Shown: piece by piece, positions 5,713 to 11,150 of the stretch | Position numbering within the stretch: position 1 is the stretch's first letter | Layout of the letters: each line of letters begins with the position of its first letter | From: an uncultured Oxalobacteraceae bacterium | GTDB lineage: Bacteria; Pseudomonadota; Gammaproteobacteria; Burkholderiales; Burkholderiaceae | Direction of reading: 5' to 3' | NCBI GenBank assembly: GCA_946479255.1 | Contig: CAMLFK010000162.1 | Location: 1 to 11,150, forward strand | Length of the DNA stretch: 11,150 nt | The notes under the pieces: generated by a model | The model's input: only the letters and a program-made list of their open reading frames with translations | What the model was told of the DNA's origin: nothing | The model's database searches: none | Program-made: the position numbers and the translations under genes

Positions 5713-8085
5713 ATGCGCATCTTCGCACTTCCGATATTGGCCGCGCTGTGGGCGATCCCCGCGGCGGCCCTTACTCCCATCAGCCTGGACCAGGCAATGG
5801 CCCATCCCGACTGGATCGGCACCCCCGTTGAAAACGCGTGGTTCAGCTGGGACAGCAAGCAGGTTTTCTACAAGCAAAAGCGCACCAATTCGCAGCTGCG
5901 CGATATTTACCAGGCCATCCCCGGCAAACCGCGCCTTGTGCCGGACAGCGAACTGGCCCTGCTCGATACCGACAAACTGACTTACAACCGCGAGCGCACC
6001 CGCGCCGTCGTGCTGCGCAACGGCGACCTGTTCGAACGCGAGCTCGCCACCGGCGTACTTACACAGATCACGCGCGGCGCCACCGGCCTGGCGTCAGCGC
6101 AGTATTCGGCCGACGGCCGCGCGGTGCAGTTCCGCGCCGCCCATGAGTGGCTGAGCTGGAACCGGGACGACCGCCTGATCTCGCCGGTCGCCTTGCCGCG
6201 CGCGACCAAGGATCCCGCCCTGGCGCCGGACGAAGACGCGCTGCGCGATTTGCAGCTACGCCTCATCACCACACTTAAGCGCCAGAAGGACGAGCGCGAT
6301 GCGGCGCGCGAACGCGACCTCGAAGAGCGCCGCGCCGACGCCACGCGCGCCCCAGCGCCTATCTACCTGGGCGATAAGGTGGCCATTGAAGCGAGCTCCT
6401 TGTCGCCGGACGGCCGCTGGCTGCTGGTGGTCACGGCGCCAGCGCCGGGCGACAAGGGCCGCATCGGCAAGCTGCCGCGCTACGTGACCGAATCGGGCTA
6501 CGAAGAATTCGAGGACCAGCGCCCGCGCGTGGGCCGTAACATGCCGAGCGCGCACAGCGTCAAGCTGATCGACGTGGCCACGCGCAGCGTGCGCGAGCTG
6601 GCCTTCAATCCCCTGCCCGGCATCGCCGACGACCCGCTGGCGGCACTGCGCGCTGCCGGCAAGCGGCCCGCACAAAAGGGCAACCGCGCTGTGCGCGTGG
6701 ACGACGACGGCAAAGCGATCCAGTGGAACAGCACCGGCACGCAGGTGGCGGTGATGCTGCGCTCGGTCGACAACAAGGACCGCTGGATCGCCACGGTGGA
6801 CCTGGCCGCCGGCGCCTTCAAGCCGGTGCAGCGCATGAGCGACACGGCCTGGGTCAACGACGCCAACAACGAGTTCGGCTGGCTGCCCGATAACGCCACG
6901 CTGTGGTACCTGTCCGAGGCGAGCGGCTATTCGCACCTCTACACCCAGATGCCGGGCGCAGCGGCGCGCGCGCTGACGCAGGGCCGCTGGGAGGCCACCA
7001 AGGTCGAGTGGACCAGCGATGGCGCCACTGCCTACATGCTGTGCAATCCCAAGAACCCCGGTACTTACGAAGTGTGCGCGGTCTCGCCGCGCGACGGCAA
7101 GCTGCGCGAGTTAACCGCGCTCGAAGGCGTGGAACAGTTCGGGCTGTCGCCGGACCAGCGTAGCCTGCTCGTCCACTACTCGGCCAGCTACATGCCGGCG
7201 CAGCTGGCCACCGTGCCGGCCGCGGGCGGCAGCGCCACGCTCCTCACCGATACGCGCACCGCCGCCTTCAAGGCGCGCGAATGGATCGCGCCGCAGTATG
7301 TGGCGGTTCCCTCCTCGCGCGGCGGGCAGCCGGTGTGGGGCAAGCTGTATCGCCCGGCCACGCTGGAACCGGGCCGCAAATATCCGGTGGTGATGTTCGT
7401 GCACGGCGCCGGCTACCTGCAGAACGTCAGCAAGCGTTACCCGGTTTACTTCCGCGAGCAGATGTTCCATAACATGCTGGTCCAACAGGGATACATCGTG
7501 CTGGACCTGGACTATCGTGCATCAAAAGGTTATGGGCGCGACTGGCGCACGGCGATCTACCGCCAGATGGGCCACCCTGAACTGGAAGACTATATCGACG
7601 GCGTCAACTGGATGGTGGCCAAGCACCAGGGCGACCTGAAGAACGTCGGCGTGTATGGCGGCAGCTATGGCGGCTTCATGACCTTCATGGCGCTGATGCG
7701 CGCGCCGGAGATATTCAAGGCCGGTGCGGCGCTACGTCCAGTGACCGACTGGACCACCTACAACCACGAGTACACGTCCAACATCCTGAACACGCCGGAC
7801 ATCGACCCGCAAGCGTACAAGGTGTCGTCACCGATCGAGTATGCGGACAACCTGCGTGGCCATCTGCTGATCTCGCACGGCATGATCGACGATAACGTGT
7901 TCTACCAGGACTCGGTGCGCATCGCGCAGCGCCTGATCGAACTGAAGAAGGACCACTGGGAGCTGGCCAGCTATCCGCTGGAGAAGCACGCCTTCGTTCA
8001 GCCGGAGAGCTGGTACGACCAGTACCGCCGCATCTACCAGCTGTTCGAGCGCGCGCTGAAAAACCAAGTACCCGAACGGAAATAA
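5713..8085 (+). CDS. Exported S9-family serine peptidase (DPP4 / prolyl oligopeptidase type)
   Basis: Protein of 790 residues. A signal peptide (MRIFALPILAALWAIPAAA, likely cut after A19) sends it to the periplasm or outside. Residues of about 30-510 should form the beta-propeller that restricts access to peptides, with repeated 'SPDGRW / S-x-DG' type turns. The C-terminal alpha/beta-hydrolase domain, about 540-785, has all catalytic marks: Ser651 in GGSYGG (649-654), Asp726 in SHGMIDDNV and His759 in EKHAFV. Y568 in VHGAGY may serve the oxyanion hole. The expected role is removal of dipeptides or oligopeptides from short peptides for nutrition. No good ribosome site precedes 5713. The last codons (VPERK and the stop) lie inside the 160-bp repeat element, so the native C-terminus was probably replaced when the element arrived. 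It converges on the M20 gene. Confidence 0.93.
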   Translation: MRIFALPILAALWAIPAAALTPISLDQAMAHPDWIGTPVENAWFSWDSKQVFYKQKRTNSQLRDIYQAIPGKPRLVPDSELALLDTDKLTYNRERTRAVVLRNGDLFERELATGVLTQITRGATGLASAQYSADGRAVQFRAAHEWLSWNRDDRLISPVALPRATKDPALAPDEDALRDLQLRLITTLKRQKDERDAARERDLEERRADATRAPAPIYLGDKVAIEASSLSPDGRWLLVVTAPAPGDKGRIGKLPRYVTESGYEEFEDQRPRVGRNMPSAHSVKLIDVATRSVRELAFNPLPGIADDPLAALRAAGKRPAQKGNRAVRVDDDGKAIQWNSTGTQVAVMLRSVDNKDRWIATVDLAAGAFKPVQRMSDTAWVNDANNEFGWLPDNATLWYLSEASGYSHLYTQMPGAAARALTQGRWEATKVEWTSDGATAYMLCNPKNPGTYEVCAVSPRDGKLRELTALEGVEQFGLSPDQRSLLVHYSASYMPAQLATVPAAGGSATLLTDTRTAAFKAREWIAPQYVAVPSSRGGQPVWGKLYRPATLEPGRKYPVVMFVHGAGYLQNVSKRYPVYFREQMFHNMLVQQGYIVLDLDYRASKGYGRDWRTAIYRQMGHPELEDYIDGVNWMVAKHQGDLKNVGVYGGSYGGFMTFMALMRAPEIFKAGAALRPVTDWTTYNHEYTSNILNTPDIDPQAYKVSSPIEYADNLRGHLLISHGMIDDNVFYQDSVRIAQRLIELKKDHWELASYPLEKHAFVQPESWYDQYRRIYQLFERALKNQVPERK

Positions 8086-8225
8086 ATGTGAAGTTTTGGC
8101 GAACATAGCCGGATGCGATGCAAGGCGCACGACGCGACGCAGTGCGAGCACTGCTAGCGGCGGGCAACGCCGCAGCGCGCCGGGTATGGAAGCCAAAAAT
8201 CACATTTATTTTCGAGCGGGTACTT
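8066..8225. repeat. 160-bp inverted-repeat element between convergent genes (MITE/REP-like, family not recognised)
   Basis: The ends AAGTACCC (8066) and GGGTACTT (to 8225) open terminal inverted repeats. The outer 25 bases (8066-8090 against 8201-8225) pair at 22 of 25 positions. Looser pairing continues inward through TTTTGGC/GCCAAAA and CCGG blocks. At the centre is GCAGTGC-GA-GCACTGC (8139-8154), and the right half holds GCGGCG-GGCAA-CGCCGC. The whole unit can therefore fold as one long hairpin on either strand. It has no coding capacity and no obvious target-site duplication. Its first bases encode the S9 peptidase C-terminus and stop (8083-8085); its right end gives two bases of the M20 stop (8224-8226). 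It may act as a two-way terminator or an mRNA 3'-end protector. The 49-bp left arm recurs at 3811-3859. Confidence 0.85.
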
Positions 8226-9453
8226 AGGGCGCCAACAGGTCGTACAGCGTCATGGCGACCACCTTGGTCGCCATGCGCAGGTCTTCCAGGGACAGCTTTT
8301 CATCGGCCTTCTTGGCGTTCGACTCGGGCACGCTGCGCGGGCCGGCGCCGTACAGTACCGCCGGAATCCCATGTTCGCCGTACAGGCGGGCGTCGGCATA
8401 CAGCGGGGTGCCGATTGCCGGGATCTCCTCGCCAATGACTTCGCGGGCGTTTTGCTGGAGCGCCGACACCAGCGGCGCCGCCTCCGGCAATGGCCGCAGC
8501 GCATGCGACAGCAGCAGGCGCTTGATGTCGACGCCGATGCCATCCATGCCCTCCACCGCGCCTTCGATCAGCGCGCGCACCTGCGCTTCGACCGCGACCG
8601 GGTCTTCTTCCGGAATCATGCGGCGGTCCATCTTCATCACCACCTTGCCCGGCACGACATTGGTATTGGTGCCGCCGTCGATGCGGCCGACCAGCATGGT
8701 GGGCGAATCGATGCCGGGCACTTTGGACTTGATCTTTTTGAGTTCCGGCAGCTGGTCGTAAATAACGTTGAGGATACGTGTGGCTGCCTGCAGCGCGTCG
8801 CGCCCGGTTTCCGGCATGGCGCCGTGGCCGGACTTGCCGTTCACCGTGATCTCCAGCTGCAGGCAGGCGTTGTGCGCGGTGACGATGCTGTAGCTGAATC
8901 CCGCCGCAATGACCAGGTCGGGCCTGGTGAGCTTTTGTTCCAGCAGCCAGCCCGGTCCCAGCAGGCCGCCGAACTCTTCGTCGTAGGTAAAGTGCAGTTC
9001 GATGCCGCCCTTGAGCTGCACACCGAGCGCTTCGAGTGCGCGCACCGCGAAGATGTAGGTGGCGAAGTCGCTCTTGGATACCGCTGCGGCGCGTCCGTAG
9101 ATAAAGCCTGCCTCGACCACGCCGCCATATGGCGGATGGGTCCAGCCGTCGCCGGGCGGCACCACGTCGCCGTGGGCATTGAGCGCCACCGTCGGCCCCT
9201 CGCCATACGGCCGGCGCACGATCAGGTTGGTGATGCTCTGCATGCCGTAGTCGCTTACCGCCGCCGCCGGCACGGCGTGCTTTTCGGCCTGCCAGCCGAA
9301 GGCGGCGACCATGCCGGCCACCGCGTCGGCGTGCGGCGCGTTGTTCCCCGGCGGTGTATCGGTCGGGATGCGGATCACCTGCTGCAGAAACCCGACCTGT
9401 TCGTCGAAATGGGCATCGATCCAACCGGCCAGCTGGTGTTTAGCGTCCGTCAT
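8224..9453 (-). CDS. M20-family metallo-hydrolase (ArgE/DapE/CPG2-like) with atypical metal-site motifs
   Basis: Cytoplasmic-looking protein of 409 residues with the M20 two-domain layout. Catalytic-domain motifs are AHGDVV (H94, D96) and YDEEFGG (E159/E160 general base and ligand). A dimerisation or lid domain follows, with GKSGHGAMPETG (H210) and TNTNVVPG. The family cleaves amide bonds of peptides or acyl-amino acids with two zinc ions. Three usual ligand sites look different: GRAAAVSKSD (120-129) has V125 where the bridging Asp of 'GRGAxD' normally sits; VIAAGFS (181-187) replaces the 'GEP' acidic ligand; and SNAKKADE (378-385) has Lys where the last His is expected. D129 may substitute. 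Start ATG at 9453 has AAGGAAG upstream. It follows puuD by 9 bases, so it is probably co-transcribed. It is not AllC-like. Its substrate is unknown. Confidence 0.88.
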   Translation of the reverse strand: MTDAKHQLAGWIDAHFDEQVGFLQQVIRIPTDTPPGNNAPHADAVAGMVAAFGWQAEKHAVPAAAVSDYGMQSITNLIVRRPYGEGPTVALNAHGDVVPPGDGWTHPPYGGVVEAGFIYGRAAAVSKSDFATYIFAVRALEALGVQLKGGIELHFTYDEEFGGLLGPGWLLEQKLTRPDLVIAAGFSYSIVTAHNACLQLEITVNGKSGHGAMPETGRDALQAATRILNVIYDQLPELKKIKSKVPGIDSPTMLVGRIDGGTNTNVVPGKVVMKMDRRMIPEEDPVAVEAQVRALIEGAVEGMDGIGVDIKRLLLSHALRPLPEAAPLVSALQQNAREVIGEEIPAIGTPLYADARLYGEHGIPAVLYGAGPRSVPESNAKKADEKLSLEDLRMATKVVAMTLYDLLAP

Positions 9454-9462
9454 GAGGCTTCC

Positions 9463-10674
9463 TTATCGTTTGGCGCCGGCTTCGAACCAGGCGCCGATCT
9501 GGGCGCGTTCGGCATCGGTCATATTGGTCAGGTTCGCGATCGGCATGGCCTTGAGCTGCACCGTCTGCTGGTACACGCGCGCCGCGTGCTGCTGGATCAG
9601 TTCAGGCGAATGCAGCATCACGCCCGCCGGCGCTGCGGTAAATCCTGGCTGGGTAGGCTGCGCCGCATGGCAGGCGACGCAGCGCTGCGTGACGATGGTC
9701 CGCACCTGCGCGAACTGGGCCGCCGCATCTATCGTGGCCGCGCGCGCAACAGGCGCCTTGGGGGCAATGGCCACCGCCAGTGCAATCAGCAACGCGCAGC
9801 CGGCGACTGGGTACTTCCACTCGGTCCGGCCCTTGTGGCGCAGGTTGAAGAAGTGGCGGATCAATACGCCGGCGGCCATGATCACTGCCAGCACCGCCCA
9901 TGCATGCTGGTGCTTGTAGGTCATCGCGTAATGATTGCTGATCATGATGAACAGCACCGGCAAGGTGAAGTAGTTGTTGTGCACACTGCGCTGCTTGGCC
10001 TTGAGGCCGTGGACCGGGTCGGGCTTCTGCCCCGCCATCATGGCGGCCACCATTTTGCGTTGGCCTGGAATGATCAGCATCAGCACATTCGCCACCATCA
10101 TCGTTCCGATCATGGCGCCCACATGAATATAAGCCGCGCGGCCGCTGAGGAAGTGGTTGAGGACCCAGGCGCCGGCAACCAGGAAGGCGAAGATCACCGC
10201 GCCAAACGCCAGGTCGTGTTTGCCCAGCGGTGAACGGCACAGCAGGTCGTAGACCGTCCAGCCGATCACCAGGCTGCCCAGGCCAATGCCGACCGCCTGC
10301 CAGGTGAAGAGGTCGGCGACCGCCCTATCGACCATCATCGCCTGTGCGTTGAAGTAGTAGACGATGGTGAGCAGCGCGAAGCCGGACAACCAGGTGGAAT
10401 AGGCTTCCCACTTAAACCAGTGCAGCTCCTTGGGCAGTTCGGCCGGCGCCACCAGGTATTTTTGCGGGTTGTAGAAGCCGCCGCCGTGCACGGCCCATAG
10501 CTCGCCCGAGACGCCCTTTTTCGCCAGTTCGGACCCGGCTGCGGGCGGACGGATGGTGTTATCGAGCCAGACGAAATAGAAGGACGCGCCGATCCACGCG
10601 ATGCCGGTGATGACGTGCAGCCAGCGCACGAGAAGGTTGAGCCATTCGAGGCCGTAGGGGATCAGGTACTCCAT
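9463..10674 (-). CDS. puuD: PuuD-type urate hydroxylase with C-terminal cytochrome c domain
   Basis: Inner-membrane protein of 403 residues that oxidises urate to 5-hydroxyisourate in purine breakdown, passing electrons through its own cytochrome c rather than making peroxide as soluble uricase does. The N-terminal urate-oxidase domain (about residues 1-310) has several membrane helices and family-like stretches: RWLHVITGIAWIGASFYFVW, GGGFYNPQKYLVAP, and LHWFKWEAYSTWLSGFALL. The C-terminal part holds the haem-binding C332-VA-C335-H336 and a likely axial Met in LKAMPIANLTNMT (M377 or M385). I chose ATG at 10674 because AGGAG stands about 4 bases upstream and the protein then begins at the conserved part. 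A longer frame to 10725 adds 17 unsupported residues. It leads a likely operon with the M20 gene. A divergent LysR gene lies 129 bases upstream. Confidence 0.92.
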   Translation of the reverse strand: MEYLIPYGLEWLNLLVRWLHVITGIAWIGASFYFVWLDNTIRPPAAGSELAKKGVSGELWAVHGGGFYNPQKYLVAPAELPKELHWFKWEAYSTWLSGFALLTIVYYFNAQAMMVDRAVADLFTWQAVGIGLGSLVIGWTVYDLLCRSPLGKHDLAFGAVIFAFLVAGAWVLNHFLSGRAAYIHVGAMIGTMMVANVLMLIIPGQRKMVAAMMAGQKPDPVHGLKAKQRSVHNNYFTLPVLFIMISNHYAMTYKHQHAWAVLAVIMAAGVLIRHFFNLRHKGRTEWKYPVAGCALLIALAVAIAPKAPVARAATIDAAAQFAQVRTIVTQRCVACHAAQPTQPGFTAAPAGVMLHSPELIQQHAARVYQQTVQLKAMPIANLTNMTDAERAQIGAWFEAGAKR

Positions 10675-10803
10675 GGTGCTCCTGGTATGCGAATGCAAGA
10701 AAAAACAGTGCGCGAATCTACGCAAGATAGCTTCATTCTACTGCCGTGACATGAAAAACGTCGTATATTCAACATATTCGAATCACTATACCGCGCGCCA
10801 GCC
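10675..10803. promoter_or_regulatory. Divergent promoter region of puuD and a lysR gene
   Basis: This 129-base AT-richer gap separates the starts of puuD (leftward) and the LysR gene (rightward), so both promoters must lie here. It contains ATATTC repeated (10769-10774 and 10778-10783), the second copy running into the palindrome ATTCGAAT (10780-10787). This could be part of a regulator site. TATACC and similar AT-rich hexamers are present, but no pair with clear spacing stands out on either strand. Confidence 0.4.
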
Positions 10804-11150
10804 ATGAGCAGCCTTCCGCAACACCTCGACCTGCACCTGATCCGCATCCTGTACCTGCTGCTGGTGGAGAAAAACGTCTCGCGCGTCGCCCTCAAACTCA
10901 ATCAGCCGCAGCCCTCCATCTCCGCCTCGCTGCGCAAGCTGCGCGAGCTGACCGGCGATCCGCTGCTGGTGCGCGGGGCGCGCGGCATGGTGCCGACCCA
11001 GCATGGCGAAAGCCTGCTCAAGCCGGCCAAGCGCATCCTCGACGAGACCGAAAGCCTGTTCATCAAAAAGTCGCCCTTCGTGCCACAGGACGAGTCGCGC
11101 ACCTTCCACATCGCCGCGCCGGACTACCTGGACAGCCAGTTCCTGCCCAA
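10804..11150 (+). CDS. LysR-type transcriptional regulator, 3' part beyond window
   Basis: The first 115 residues of a LysR regulator, open to the window end. The winged helix-turn-helix is clear: LHLIRILYLLLVEKNVSRVA, then LNQPQPSISASLRKLRELTG, then DPLLVRGARGMVPTQHGESL. The effector domain begins at about residue 98 with RTFHIAAPDYLDSQFLP, the form seen in NodD/PbpR-like LysR proteins. ATG at 10804 lacks a clear ribosome site, but the next methionine would cut into the helix-turn-helix, so this start is the sensible one. Divergent from puuD, it is the obvious candidate regulator of urate degradation and of the linked M20 gene. That assignment is by position only. Confidence 0.88.
   Translation, partial: MSSLPQHLDLHLIRILYLLLVEKNVSRVALKLNQPQPSISASLRKLRELTGDPLLVRGARGMVPTQHGESLLKPAKRILDETESLFIKKSPFVPQDESRTFHIAAPDYLDSQFLP

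Noticed and set aside
3811..8114. The two identical 49-bp copies as ends of a composite mobile element carrying the genes between them
   Set aside because: They are in direct orientation, one is only a half element, no transposase or integrase lies between, and no target duplication is seen. Dispersed-repeat behaviour explains them better.
8224..9453. M20 protein as allantoate amidohydrolase (AllC), suggested by the puuD neighbour
   Set aside because: The metal-site and dimerisation motifs (AHGDVV, TNTNVVPG) are of the ArgE/DapE/CPG2 kind, not the SHxDTV and related motifs of the AllC/hydantoinase-carbamoylase group.
8371..10233. Very long plus-strand open frame (620 codons) opposite the M20 and puuD genes
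   Set aside because: It is the antisense of two clearly recognised genes in GC-rich DNA, where stop-poor shadow frames are common. Its product is His/Arg-rich with no domain, and it spans both genes and their junction.

Overview
The window looks like chromosomal DNA of a GC-rich betaproteobacterium, most likely Burkholderiales and probably Oxalobacteraceae (Massilia/Duganella/Janthinobacterium type). This rests on codon use and on recognised gene families: a WecA-like priming transferase, a PuuD urate hydroxylase, an exported S9 peptidase and several LysR regulators. The placement is an inference from family resemblance. No RNA gene, CRISPR array, intact insertion sequence or prophage gene was seen.

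Left part (1-3521, leftward): the edge of a polysaccharide locus. In transcription order it has a LysR-type regulator, a Wzz/GumC-like chain-length determinant without a kinase domain, a palindrome-rich spacer of about 320 bp, and a WecA/MraY-family undecaprenyl-phosphate sugar-1-phosphate transferase cut by the window start. This part is visibly less GC-rich than the right half.

Middle (3522-5561): a gene-poor spacer carrying a 49-bp half repeat, then a divergent pair. The pair is a leftward CrgA-like LysR regulator and a rightward small NAD(P)-binding Rossmann protein. Between them lies a perfect 9-9-9 inverted repeat with T-N11-A geometry. It overlaps the regulator's predicted promoter, so autoregulation plus control of the partner is the natural reading.

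Right part (5713-11150): a rightward exported S9 (DPP4/prolyl oligopeptidase-type) serine peptidase converges on a leftward two-gene unit. In transcription order that unit is puuD (membrane urate hydroxylase with a C-terminal cytochrome c) and an M20-family hydrolase 9 bp behind it. A LysR gene starts divergently from puuD and runs off the window end; it is the likely local regulator.

The most distinctive structure is a 160-bp inverted-repeat element (8066-8225) lodged exactly between the convergent S9 and M20 genes. Its left end encodes the last codons and the stop of the peptidase, and its right end supplies two of the three bases of the M20 stop. Its left 49 bases recur perfectly at 3811-3859 behind the CrgA-like regulator, so this is a dispersed repeat. 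The M20 protein is the second point of interest: several of the usual metal-ligand positions of the family do not carry the usual residues.
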